From NCBI RefSeq assembly GCF_029023725.1, contig NZ_CP119075.1, forward strand, positions 1,545,501 through 1,609,500: DNA of 64,000 nt. Reading direction: 5' to 3'. The notes under the pieces were generated by a model that saw nothing but the letters and a program-made list of their open reading frames with translations, had not been told where the DNA came from and ran no database searches. Made by a program: the position numbers and the translations under genes. Source of the stretch: Synoicihabitans lomoniglobus (lineage in GTDB: Bacteria; Verrucomicrobiota; Verrucomicrobiia; Opitutales; Opitutaceae). Positions within the stretch are counted from its first letter, which is position 1; every line of letters starts with the position of its first letter. Shown piece by piece: positions 34,224-42,820 of the stretch.

Positions 34224-34367
34224 TCAGGTTTTTTGTTTAGCCACCGAGGGCCGATCAGAAGGTATGAAGGCGGGGGCGCCTTCTGGTGTTACTTGCCTTT
34301 GATACCGTAGTTCTTCGAGGGAAAGATTTCCGATTTCTATCGGCTTTTTGACTCCATCGGGAACGTA
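34224..34367 (-). pseudogene. Duplicated 3' fragment of the GNAT acetyltransferase gene
   Basis: In one frame this stretch encodes the same C-terminal segment as the intact GNAT gene at 38368-38970 (Y-V-P-D-G-V-K-K-P-I-E-I-G-N-L ... S-V-A-K-Q-K-T). By eye 139 of 142 bases match. It has no N-terminal half and no start, so it cannot make an acetyltransferase. It ends after K-Q-K-T, whereas the intact copy reads on for 14 more residues. Confidence 0.85.
34226..34367. repeat. 142-bp direct repeat, left copy
   Basis: Matches 38412-38553 in the same orientation with three mismatches by my count. The two copies bracket about 4 kb holding the membrane-protein gene and the CotH gene. Confidence 0.92.
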
Positions 34368-34746
34368 GCGACGCGGCCCTATTTCGGCCAAGAGGGGATG
34401 ATGTGAAGCCTGCATAAAGGTGCGAAATCCAAATAAATCTAACGGTTCTGAAAATGATGAACACGCCGGCGAACACCACCATGAGTCCGTAAAAAAAGGG
34501 ATTCAGCAAGATGGCGGCGAACGCGCCTCCGGTAACGCAAAACACTCCGAATCCCAACCACACTTTCGTTAGACGGGAGAGGTTCACCTTTTTCCGCATA
34601 AACCAACGAGCAACTTGGATACACATGAACACGTGTATCGCCACGATCCTGCCGAGGAACCAAGTGGCCAGTGGAATGACGAAGAACCCGAAATAGTCGA
34701 GCTGCCGGAGTTCGTCTTCGCGGAGGATGCTCCATGGACGAACCAA
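34255..34746 (-). CDS. Three-helix membrane protein with a tail read from the GNAT fragment in another frame
   Basis: 163 residues if started at TTG 34746; no ATG start or ribosome site is seen. Residues about 16-110 contain three hydrophobic segments. The last ~38 residues, rich in Arg and Ser (R-S-R-W-S-Q-K-A-D-R-N-R-K-S), are encoded by the duplicated GNAT segment in a different frame, so the natural C-terminus has probably been lost. It may be a truncated, non-functional gene or a new chimera. Family not recognised. Confidence 0.4.
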   Translation of the reverse strand: MVRPWSILREDELRQLDYFGFFVIPLATWFLGRIVAIHVFMCIQVARWFMRKKVNLSRLTKVWLGFGVFCVTGGAFAAILLNPFFYGLMVVFAGVFIIFRTVRFIWISHLYAGFTSSPLGRNRAASLRSRWSQKADRNRKSFPRRTTVSKASNTRRRPRLHTF

Positions 34747-35134
34747 GCCAAACCCGCTGATGCCAGCCCGCGGGATGAAAGGTCAAAGAAGATGCGGTGC
34801 CGCCTGAGTCTCCCAAACACAGGCAGATTCGGAGGGATTGGCCGACTGCGCCGACAAGTCAGCGCACATTCAATAACATGAATTATCTGATGTCCTCCCT
34901 TGTGGGCGGTTGAGGGCATATATGACATGGCGTCTTTCGAGACAGACACGAGATCGATGCCTATTTCCGCTTGCCATGAAATCAGATCAATTTAACGGGT
35001 CCGATAGTGGGTCTAAGCGATCTGGTTGTCGGAATACCGTGACGCATTTGCCACCTCTACCACCTCTAGAAAATTGAGTATCTGTTACGATGTCCATTGA
35101 TTCTGATTTCGCTAAAAAACACGAACCTTTGACG
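34747..35134. other. Non-coding stretch upstream of the CotH gene
   Basis: 388 nt with no credible gene on either strand. GC content falls along it. The only pattern I see is a 9-bp tandem direct repeat CCACCTCTA x2 at about 35051-35068, just before the CotH gene. It presumably carries that gene's promoter. Confidence 0.5.
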
Positions 35135-38100
35135 ATGACTATTTTGGGATTCCGAGTCTGGTCGTTGCTGCTGATTTGGTTGCTACCTTCATACGCATGG
35201 GGCGATCCAATCATAACTGAATTTATGGCTGATAATGATTCAGTATTGGCCGACGAAGATGGTGAATACGAGGATTGGATTGAGATTTATAATCCTGAAT
35301 CAGTCGCGATTGATCTCTCTGGATGGGCGCTCACAGACACGGCTGACAAAATGGATAAGTGGGTGTTTCCAGCGGTCATAATAGCACCTGGCGATTATTT
35401 GGTTGTATTTGCATCGAGTAAGGACCGAGTAGATCCGAGCGGCAATTTACACACCAATTTTGGATTAAAGGCTGGCGGTGAATATCTTGGATTGGTGAAA
35501 TCCGACTTGGTAACCGTCGTATCGGAGTTTGCACCGGAGTATCCAGCGCAAATTACTGATGTTTCCTACGGGATTTCTGCCCCGGACCCAACGAGCGGCA
35601 ACCGGGTGGAAGGATATTTTGAGGAAGCGACTCCGGGGGGGCGCAATGGCGGTGCGAGTAGTCTGATACTCACCGAAAGCGTAGAGTTCTCGAGTGATTC
35701 GACCACGTTCTATGACCTGCTTGAACTGAAAATGGCCGGGGCGAACGGAGGGCAACTCATTCGCTATGAGGTGGCACCGCCTTCGGAGGTTGGCGGGGCG
35801 ATTGAAGAGCCCAGTGAGCATTCAGCGGTATATACTTCGCCGCTTGAAATCCGGGATTCCGTCGTAGTTCGCGCAGCGGTGTTTTCTTCCGACGGTTCGC
35901 GGCATGGTGTGGTGAGCACGGTGCAATTCTTGAAACTCGACCGTGACTCAAGTTTAAGAGTCGGCGATTTCACTAGTTCGCTTCCGTTGCTCATTATTGA
36001 CGACCATGGTCTCGGCGAGTTTGGAAAGGACGGCGTTGAGCGTCTGGGATGGCTGTATGGGTTTGAACCAAACGACAGCGGCTTCACTGCGTTTTCGGAT
36101 CAACCGGATTACGCCGCGATGCTGACCCTTGAAGTTCGCGGACAATCATCCTCTACGTATGCGAAGAAAGGATACAAATTTGATCTATTGAATCCTTGGG
36201 GCAGTAAGACCAATATCGGGCTTTTTGGACTGGCGAGCTTTGACGAATGGAATGCGGTAGCCCCATTTAACTGGGACACCGCGTTTTTTCGTAACGCGTT
36301 TGCCTATGGCTTGAGTAACACCATAGGTCGTTGGGCCGCTCGCACTCGTTTCGTTGAGGCGTTCGTAAACTTCGATAACGATGGTCTGACGATGGCGGAT
36401 TACGCCGGTATATTCGTAATCACGGACAAAACTGACGTTGAATCCGGCCGCATCGAGTTGGCGGAATTGGGTCTTGATGATAATCAGGGTGAAGGTGTGA
36501 CAGGAGGCTATCTTTTGCTGGTAGATGAACCTGATGACAACAAATATGCTTGGACGACCGACCGCGGATTTCCCGACATACTGAACTCGGTGCTGCAAGT
36601 CGATACGCCGAAGATCGACAAAATTACTGATCTTCAACGAGATTACATTGTCGGATATATCCAATCCATGGAGAATGCGCTTGTCGCCGACGAGGCCGCG
36701 AATTGGTCCCGACGAAACTACCTCCAATACATCAATCGTGCGTCATGGGTTGATCATCACCTCTTGAATGTGTTTATGAAGAACACGGATGCGTTTTGGC
36801 GTAGCGCCTACTTCACCAAGGATCGAGGTGAACGCCTCGCTGCCGGTCCGATTTGGGATTTCGATCGCAGTCTTGATTCCGCCGACCCGCGTGATGACGA
36901 GCCTGCCTCTTGGCAATTGACCGAATCGACCAGTCAGGGAACTGCGGTGGACTATTGGGGATTTGGTTGGTGGGGGATATTGGCGCGTGATTCGGATTTT
37001 ATGCAGGCGTGGGTCGATCGTTGGCAGGCGTTGCGGGTAGGTCCCTTAAGTAATTCACAATTGACCGAGCGTGCGGATTCGTTGACTCGCGAAATCGGAC
37101 CCGATGCCGCAGCTCGCGATGCAGGTAGATGGCTGGATAATATAAGCTCTCACGGGAGTTTTATGAATGAGGCCAATCACATCAAGGATTGGCTAATTAC
37201 TCGAGCCGGTTGGATCGACAATCAGTTTGTGCCTGCACCGGTGCTGAGTGACAATGGCGATGGAACTCGGGATATAACAGCGCCGAATGGAGCGCAGCTC
37301 ATTTATACGCTTGGTGGGGCGGATCCGCGCTTGCGTGGTGGCGGCATTGCTCCCGATGCCATCATTACCAATGAAACCATCACCGTGGAGACCTTCAGTC
37401 ATGCCCGTTTTCGTGCTTTTGACGAAGCCAATACGGCTTTCCCGGGCAGCCGATGGAGTGGTCTGGTGCCTAGCGGCGAGCGTGCTCCCTACGCAGTGCC
37501 GCCCCGTATGGTAAATGTTTCCACCCGAGCGCACATTTCTGGAGCTGGTGATGTTTTGGTTGCTGGTCTCGTTATCGAAGAAGCAGACGGAAAGTCGATT
37601 ATTGTTCGCGGTATTGGTCCAGCTTTGGCGCCCCACGGGATCAATGATGCTCTCCCCGATCCCTTAATTCGCGTGTTCAACGAGACCGGAGAAATGGTGG
37701 GAAGTAATCAGGGGTGGGGGACCGCAGCCAACGCGAACGAATTATCCGATCTGTTTGCAAGGGTGGGAGCGTTCCCCTTGGAATCGGGCGCGGGGGACAG
37801 TGCCATGCAACTACAATTACCGGCTGGAAACTATACGATCCACCTGAGCAGCGCCACAGATCTAAGCGGAAGTGGATTACTTGAAGTATATGAAGCCGAC
37901 GACATTGGATCGCTACTTAATCTCTCCACTCGTGGTAATACGGTGGGAGAATCAGATCCGCTCGTCGCTGGATTCGTTGTCACCGGTGAAGCGCCTAAGC
38001 GCGTGCTCATTCGTGGCGTGGGAATGGGTCTGTCAGACTATGGAGTCGAAAACCCCTTGTCGGATCCAGTCCTGACTTTGCGATCTGTAGACGATGTATT

Positions 38101-38296
38101 GGCCGTCAACGATGACTGGGACGAGAATCCGGATGTAGCAGATGCCAGCGCTTACGTTGGCGCTTTCGCATTGGCAAACGATGCGACCGACGCGGCAATG
38201 TTGGTCACACTATTCCCAGGAATTTACACAGCGGCGGTATCCGGAAAGAATGATTCCGACGGAGTAGCCTTGGTGGAAATTTATGAGATTCGGTGA
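35135..38296 (+). CDS. Large secreted protein: lamin-tail domain, CotH kinase-like domain, two C-terminal modules
   Basis: 1053 residues from the ATG at 35135 (an upstream in-frame ATG at 35090 adds 15). Order: signal peptide; LTD domain (I-I-T-E-F-M-A-D-N ... D-W-I-E-I-Y-N); a linker with a chitobiase-like beta domain; a CotH-type kinase domain (R-G-Q-S-S-S-T-Y-A-K-K-G-Y-K-F-D, then G-I-F-V-I-T-D-K-T, and W-D-F-D-R-S-L-D near its end); then two tandem copies of the ~125-residue module shared with two other proteins here. CotH folds phosphorylate secreted proteins in spore formers; here the role is unknown. Base composition is clearly lower in GC than in neighbouring operons, suggesting later acquisition. 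Confidence 0.85.
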   Translation: MTILGFRVWSLLLIWLLPSYAWGDPIITEFMADNDSVLADEDGEYEDWIEIYNPESVAIDLSGWALTDTADKMDKWVFPAVIIAPGDYLVVFASSKDRVDPSGNLHTNFGLKAGGEYLGLVKSDLVTVVSEFAPEYPAQITDVSYGISAPDPTSGNRVEGYFEEATPGGRNGGASSLILTESVEFSSDSTTFYDLLELKMAGANGGQLIRYEVAPPSEVGGAIEEPSEHSAVYTSPLEIRDSVVVRAAVFSSDGSRHGVVSTVQFLKLDRDSSLRVGDFTSSLPLLIIDDHGLGEFGKDGVERLGWLYGFEPNDSGFTAFSDQPDYAAMLTLEVRGQSSSTYAKKGYKFDLLNPWGSKTNIGLFGLASFDEWNAVAPFNWDTAFFRNAFAYGLSNTIGRWAARTRFVEAFVNFDNDGLTMADYAGIFVITDKTDVESGRIELAELGLDDNQGEGVTGGYLLLVDEPDDNKYAWTTDRGFPDILNSVLQVDTPKIDKITDLQRDYIVGYIQSMENALVADEAANWSRRNYLQYINRASWVDHHLLNVFMKNTDAFWRSAYFTKDRGERLAAGPIWDFDRSLDSADPRDDEPASWQLTESTSQGTAVDYWGFGWWGILARDSDFMQAWVDRWQALRVGPLSNSQLTERADSLTREIGPDAAARDAGRWLDNISSHGSFMNEANHIKDWLITRAGWIDNQFVPAPVLSDNGDGTRDITAPNGAQLIYTLGGADPRLRGGGIAPDAIITNETITVETFSHARFRAFDEANTAFPGSRWSGLVPSGERAPYAVPPRMVNVSTRAHISGAGDVLVAGLVIEEADGKSIIVRGIGPALAPHGINDALPDPLIRVFNETGEMVGSNQGWGTAANANELSDLFARVGAFPLESGAGDSAMQLQLPAGNYTIHLSSATDLSGSGLLEVYEADDIGSLLNLSTRGNTVGESDPLVAGFVVTGEAPKRVLIRGVGMGLSDYGVENPLSDPVLTLRSVDDVLAVNDDWDENPDVADASAYVGAFALANDATDAAMLVTLFPGIYTAAVSGKNDSDGVALVEIYEIR

Positions 38297-38367
38297 GTTT
38301 CACTTCTCTACGCCTGACGATCACAGAAAATTTTAGATTGAACGCCTTCAGTAAAAAAGGACGGCGT

Positions 38368-38970
38368 TTATTTCCATCGATATCTGGGGAAGCCCTGCTG
38401 GGAGAACCCAAAGGTTTTTTGTTTAGCCACCGAGGGCCGATTAGAAGGTATTAAGGCGGGGGCGCCTTCTGGTGTTACTTTCCTTTGATACCGTAGTTCT
38501 TCGAGGGAAAGATTTCCGATTTCTATCGGCTTTTTGACTCCATCGGGAACGTATCCAAGCCGCTCGTAGAAGTGCCTTCCGGCCAGGTTTTGCTCCAACA
38601 CCCAGAGTGCGATATTTCCGCGGCGAGATTCGCGGGCGAGATTTTCGGCAAACCGCATCAAGGCGCTTCCATATCCGCACCGCCATTGAGAAGGGCAGAC
38701 ATAGAGCGCCCACACTTCGACGGAATCCTCGCAATCATCATCCCGGCATGGGCCGTAGGACAGCCAAGCCACTATTTTATTCTCGGACTCCAGAACAAAC
38801 GTTTCGCTCTGAGACGCAGACAAAATGGTGCTCCACCGCTTCGTTCTCCGCTCAATGTCCAATTCGTCCAAGAACGCATCGGGCACGATTCCTTCGTAGG
38901 CGGCCCGCCATGAATCGACGTGAATCCGCGCTATCGACCGAGCGTCTCGAAGGGTTGCAGATCTGATCAT
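38368..38970 (-). CDS. GNAT family N-acetyltransferase
   Basis: 200 residues from the ATG at 38970 (a GTG at 39018 is possible). The opening I-R-S-A-T-L-R-D-A-R-S-I-A-R-I-H-V-D-S-W-R is typical of GNATs. The acetyl-CoA loop is R-C-G-Y-G-S-A-L-M, and the C-terminal half has V-L-E-Q-N-L-A-G-R-H-F-Y-E-R-L-G-Y. Substrate unknown. Its 3' part is duplicated at 34226. The final 14 residues (F-G-F-S-Q-Q-G-F-P-R-Y-R-W-K) lie outside the repeat and may come from the inserted segment. Confidence 0.85.
   Translation of the reverse strand: MIRSATLRDARSIARIHVDSWRAAYEGIVPDAFLDELDIERRTKRWSTILSASQSETFVLESENKIVAWLSYGPCRDDDCEDSVEVWALYVCPSQWRCGYGSALMRFAENLARESRRGNIALWVLEQNLAGRHFYERLGYVPDGVKKPIEIGNLSLEELRYQRKVTPEGAPALIPSNRPSVAKQKTFGFSQQGFPRYRWK
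38412..38553. repeat. 142-bp direct repeat, right copy (inside the GNAT gene)
   Basis: Second copy of the direct repeat; lies within the 3' part of the intact GNAT gene. Confidence 0.92.
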
Positions 38971-39285
38971 TTGTCTGGTTGCACGTCGGAAATTAACAAA
39001 GGAGGAGTTCGAGTTCACGGTTCTGAGATATACGCTGCTCTTTTCGATGTTCTGATTTCTTGGGGGCTTTCCGAAATGCGATTAGGAGATACCGCAACCA
39101 TGAAGATCTGGCCCGGTATCAGGTCGTGGTCAGCGCTGATTTTTCGGGATTTATTTTCAGAACCTATCTCTCATACTCACGCGAATTTGGCGGTTCAATT
39201 TCCGGTGCTGGAGGCGCCTGGTTTTAAAACCCTGCGAGGGAGAAATAGAAAGACGGACGAACGCGGAGGTCGGTGTAGTTGAACC
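38971..39285. other. Non-coding stretch between the GNAT gene and the RND operon end
   Basis: 315 nt with no credible gene and no strong hairpin. It shares the 10-mer ACGGTTCTGA (39017-39026) with sequence at about 34441-34450 in the other flank; this may be chance. Confidence 0.45.
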
Positions 39286-41622
39286 TCAGGCGTTCTGGCG
39301 GGGGCGGCGGTAGAGCCAGCGGGCGAGGGCGGGGAGGATGATGATGGCGGCGATCATGTTGACAAGGAACATGAAGGTGAGGAGCACGCCCATGTCGGCT
39401 TGGAACTTGAGTTGAGAAAAGATCCACGTGCTCACCCCGATCGCCAAAGTAAGTCCCGTGAATACCACCGCACTTCCGGTGCGAGTGAAGGCTTCAAACA
39501 TGGCGTCCTCAAAGGCTTTGCCTTCCCGCATGGCTTCGGAGAGGCGCGAGAAGATGTAGATACCGTAGTCGACGCCAATGCCGACACCGAGCGCGACGAC
39601 GGGCAGAGTGGAGGTCTTCAGGCCGATTTCCAAATACACCATGAGCGCGTAACCGAGATAGCTCACGAGCAGCAGCGGTAGCACGATGCAGAGCATGGCA
39701 CGGATCGAGCGGAACGTGATCAGGCAAAGCGTGATCACGGCCCCGAAGACCCAAAACACGATGGGGTATTGGGCGGCCTGCACGACTTCGTTGGTCGCGG
39801 CCATGACACCGGCGTTGCCGCTGGCCAGGCGGAAGCGGACTTTGTCGGACGGGTGCGCGGCGGCGAACGCTTTCACCGCATCGGTCACGCCGGTGAGGGT
39901 TTCGGCGCGGTGGTCGGATAGGAAGATCATGATGGGCATCACACTGCCGTCGGCGTTAAGCAAGCCGGTCGCGGTCTCGATGGGAGAAACAGCTTGAGCG
40001 AGCGCCTGCGGGTGCGAGGGCAGGATGCGCCATTTCAACGATCCTTCGTTCCAGCCTGCGTTGACGATTTTAGCGACGGTGGGCAGGCTGATGATCGACT
40101 GCACACCCGGAATGGTGCGCATGTGGCCGGCAAACTGATCCATGAGCGTGACGACCTCGTAGTCGACGCAGGCATCGGGACCGCCTTCGGCGATGACGGA
40201 GAGGATGTCCACGCCGATGGAAAATTTCTCCGTGATGACGCGGCTGTCTTCGTTGTAGCGCGAGGTTTGGCGGAGCTCGGGCATGCCGGCGTTGATATCG
40301 CCAATGCGGACTTTTTGGGACTGACCAAACGCCCACCAGCCGAGCCCGGCACACAGCAGGAGAATAGCGGCGGAAACGTCGGGCCGCATGACGACGCAGA
40401 CCCGGCGCCACGCGGCATCGGTGCGTTCGCGGCGGGCGGCGATTTTCTCCTGATAGTGATCGGGCAACTGCACGTAGGAGAGCAGAATAGGCAGGAGGAA
40501 GAGATTGGTGATGAGGATGACGGCCACGCCGAGCGAAGCGGTGATGGCGAGTTCGCGGATGACCTCGATCTTGATGATGAGCATCGTGACGAAGCCGAGC
40601 GTGTCGGTGAGCAGCGCGACGCCGCCGGGCACGAGCAGTTGTCGGAACGCGGCGCGCGCGGCTTCGACGCTGGAGTGACCCGAAAAGGCTTCGGCGCGGT
40701 AGGCGCGCATCATCTGCACGCCGTGGCTCACGCCGATGGCGAAGATGAGAAACGGCACGAGAATGGAGAACGGATCGAGCCCGAAGCCGAGAGCGTTGAG
40801 GGCACCGAGTTGCCAGATGACGGCGATCGTCGCGCAGCCGAGCGTGAACGCCGTGAGCTTGAGCGATTGAGAGTAAAAGAGCACCAGCAGACCGGTGATG
40901 ACGAAGGCCACGCCGAAGAAAAACAGGACGTTGCGGGCGCCGTCACTGATGTCGCCGATGACCTTGGCAAACCCGATGATGTGCACGCCCATGCGCACGT
41001 CGACGGCCCAGCCCTCGAACTGATCGCGGATGTCGGCTTCGAGGGCGTTGGCGACTTCGATGTAGTCGATGCGTTCGCCGGTGGCGGGGTCGACCTCAAG
41101 GAGTTGGGCGCTGATGATGGCTCCGGAAAAATCGTTGGCGACCAACTGCCCGAGTTTGCCCGACTTGATGATGTTGGATTTGACGCGGGCGAAGTTGGCT
41201 GGCGTCGGCGTGAAGTCGGCCGGGATGACGTTGCCCCCGGCGAAGCCGTCGTCGACGACTTCGACGTAGCGGACGTTGGGGGTGAAGAGTGATTGGACCT
41301 GGGCGCGGTCGACGCCCGGCAGGAAAAAGACGGCGTCGGTGGCTTCGCGCAGGGCGGCGAAGAACTCGGGGGTGAAGATATTGCCGTCCTTGGCCATGAG
41401 TGCGATGACCACACGATTGGCCCCGCCGAAGTCGGACTCGAACTCGGTGAAAGTTTGAATGTAGGGATGCTCCAGCGGCAGTGATTTTTTGAAACTCGCG
41501 TCCACGTGCGTGCGCGATGCGAACCAACCCATCAGCACCGTGAGCGCGATGAAGCCGACGACCAACTTGGTGCGATGGTCGAAGACGAAGGTTTCAAGCA
41601 AGGTGATGACGCGGGCCTTCAT
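39286..41622 (-). CDS. RND/MMPL-family inner-membrane transporter
   Basis: 778 residues with the two-fold RND layout: helix 1, a large periplasmic loop (about 40-230), five helices (about 230-400), then helix 7, a second periplasmic loop (about 445-625) and the final five helices. A-I-G-V-S-H-G-V-Q-M and V-G-I-G-V-D-Y-G-I-Y-I-F in helix 4/10 are typical of the sterol-sensing/MMPL class moving lipids or hydrophobic compounds. It is the last gene of the DUF1302-DUF1329-YCF48-RND set. The ATG at 41622 is preceded in frame by a GTG. Confidence 0.88.
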   Translation of the reverse strand: MKARVITLLETFVFDHRTKLVVGFIALTVLMGWFASRTHVDASFKKSLPLEHPYIQTFTEFESDFGGANRVVIALMAKDGNIFTPEFFAALREATDAVFFLPGVDRAQVQSLFTPNVRYVEVVDDGFAGGNVIPADFTPTPANFARVKSNIIKSGKLGQLVANDFSGAIISAQLLEVDPATGERIDYIEVANALEADIRDQFEGWAVDVRMGVHIIGFAKVIGDISDGARNVLFFFGVAFVITGLLVLFYSQSLKLTAFTLGCATIAVIWQLGALNALGFGLDPFSILVPFLIFAIGVSHGVQMMRAYRAEAFSGHSSVEAARAAFRQLLVPGGVALLTDTLGFVTMLIIKIEVIRELAITASLGVAVILITNLFLLPILLSYVQLPDHYQEKIAARRERTDAAWRRVCVVMRPDVSAAILLLCAGLGWWAFGQSQKVRIGDINAGMPELRQTSRYNEDSRVITEKFSIGVDILSVIAEGGPDACVDYEVVTLMDQFAGHMRTIPGVQSIISLPTVAKIVNAGWNEGSLKWRILPSHPQALAQAVSPIETATGLLNADGSVMPIMIFLSDHRAETLTGVTDAVKAFAAAHPSDKVRFRLASGNAGVMAATNEVVQAAQYPIVFWVFGAVITLCLITFRSIRAMLCIVLPLLLVSYLGYALMVYLEIGLKTSTLPVVALGVGIGVDYGIYIFSRLSEAMREGKAFEDAMFEAFTRTGSAVVFTGLTLAIGVSTWIFSQLKFQADMGVLLTFMFLVNMIAAIIILPALARWLYRRPRQNA

Positions 41623-41627
41623 CACCT

Positions 41628-41652
41628 AAGTAACAAGTAACAAGTAAGAAGT
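41628..41652. repeat. Heptanucleotide tandem repeat (AAGTAAC-type)
   Basis: AAGTAAC, AAGTAAC, AAGTAAG, AAGT in tandem, lying directly upstream of the RND start codon. It has low complexity and differs from the GC-rich surroundings. Copy number may vary between strains. Confidence 0.7.
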
Positions 41653-41792
41653 CATAGGTAAGAGGTGGTCAGCGAGATTTTCGAATGGTCGCGAGGGTGC
41701 GGACGAGTTCGTCGCTTCTGTTTGCGGATTCCCCAGACTCCGCTGGCGGCGTTCGTGGTGCATCATGGTCGCTTCTTACTTCGGACTTTTTC

Positions 41793-42698
41793 TCACGGTG
41801 CCACTTGCGCACCGTCTTCGCCGAAGGTGAGGAGTTTGCCGTGGGGCGTGAGCAGGACTTCGGCAATGGCGGGGGTGACGTCGCCGGCGGCTACGAAGGT
41901 CGCGCCGTGGTCGTGACTCATCCACCAGGTGCGGGCCTGGCCGGCGAGAATCACGGTGCGGGCCGAGGCGAGTTCGATGCCGGTCATGATGAGGCCGGTG
42001 CCGGGGGTTTTGAGGGCGGTCCAGTTGTCACCGTGATCGGTGCTGCGGTAAACGCGACCGCGCAGGCCGTAGGCGAGGAGGGAATCATTGGCGAGTTCGA
42101 TCACGCCATAGAGCGAGCCGTCGTCGCCGGTGCTGAGGTGTTCCCAAGTGGCACCGTGGTCGGTGGAGCGGAGGAGGGTGCCGAATTCCCCGGCGAGGAA
42201 CAACGTGCCGCCCACGGTGCGCGTGATGCGATTGAGGTGCACGTCGTCATCGAGGATCCATTGCTGCTCCCACGTCGCGCCGGCGTCGTGAGACTCGAAG
42301 AAGGCCCCGAAGGCCCCGACGGCGATGACGTGGCCGTGGTCGAGGGCCAACACGTCGAGAAACGGCGATTCGGGATCGGGGCCGGTGAACTGATGGGCCC
42401 AAATTTTGCCGCCGTCGGTGGTGCGCAGAATGACGGCGCCGTGGCCGGCCGCCCAGCCATTGCGGGTGTCCGCGAAACTGATGGCGCAGAGCGTGTAGGG
42501 CACGCCGGACGTGACGGGGGACCAGGTCTGGCCGTCATCGGTGGAGCGGCGAATTACACCGCGTTCGCCGACGGCGACGATGTCGTTGCCGACCAGCGCG
42601 GCGTCGAGCAGGAGCGGTCCGGGAGCGGCGGCGTTGACGAGCGAGGCCGTGAACAGGGTGGCTACGACGGCCAGGAAGCGTCTGAGGGTGTCGGGCAT
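41793..42698 (-). CDS. YCF48/BNR-type beta-propeller protein of the RND operon
   Basis: 301 residues from the ATG at 42698. Signal peptide about 1-24, then repeated Asp-box units (R-S-T-D-D-G-Q-T-W, R-T-T-D-G-G-K-I-W, E-S-H-D-A-G-A-T-W, R-S-T-D-H-G-A-T-W, R-S-T-D-H-G-D-N-W) at about 40-45-residue spacing, giving a six- or seven-bladed propeller as in YCF48/HCF136. The ATG lies inside a palindromic repeat. A second in-frame ATG at 42821 overlaps the DUF1329 stop (TAATG) and would translate through all three palindromes. Likely an assembly or binding factor for the transporter. Confidence 0.78.
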   Translation of the reverse strand: MPDTLRRFLAVVATLFTASLVNAAAPGPLLLDAALVGNDIVAVGERGVIRRSTDDGQTWSPVTSGVPYTLCAISFADTRNGWAAGHGAVILRTTDGGKIWAHQFTGPDPESPFLDVLALDHGHVIAVGAFGAFFESHDAGATWEQQWILDDDVHLNRITRTVGGTLFLAGEFGTLLRSTDHGATWEHLSTGDDGSLYGVIELANDSLLAYGLRGRVYRSTDHGDNWTALKTPGTGLIMTGIELASARTVILAGQARTWWMSHDHGATFVAAGDVTPAIAEVLLTPHGKLLTFGEDGAQVAP

Positions 42699-42788
42699 AA
42701 AGCCCGACCCACGGGGGGCGGTGGAGGTGTCGGGCGTGAAGCCCGACCCTCGGCGGATGGGTTGGGTGGGTCGGGCTTTACGCCCGAC
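42690..42788. repeat. Three 19-nt palindromes (GTCGGGC-N5-GCCCGAC)
   Basis: Copies at 42690-42708, 42729-42747 and 42770-42788, all with identical 7-bp arms and 5-nt loops ATAAA, GTGAA and TTTAC. They are spaced about 40 nt apart. They resemble REP-type dispersed palindromes. They lie at the junction between the DUF1329 and YCF48 genes, and the first contains the YCF48 ATG. Confidence 0.92.
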
Positions 42789-42820
42789 ATCCATCAAGGC
42801 GATGGAACGGAACCAGGACA

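Noticed and set aside
34439..34949. Further minus-strand frames around the membrane protein gene
   Set aside because: Overlap the hydrophobic frame, have no start signal and no family similarity.
38441..38734. 97-codon frame inside the GNAT gene
   Set aside because: Alternative frame of the conserved GNAT coding sequence; explains the tail of the chimeric frame at 34255 but is not a gene itself.
34226..39018. Integron-type gene cassettes with attC sites
   Set aside because: GNAT and small-protein content suggested it, but no integrase and no paired core-site structure was found at the repeat ends.
42690..42788. Possible CRISPR array
   Set aside because: Three palindromes with loops that vary and spacers of only about 20 nt, no cas genes; fits REP-like elements instead.
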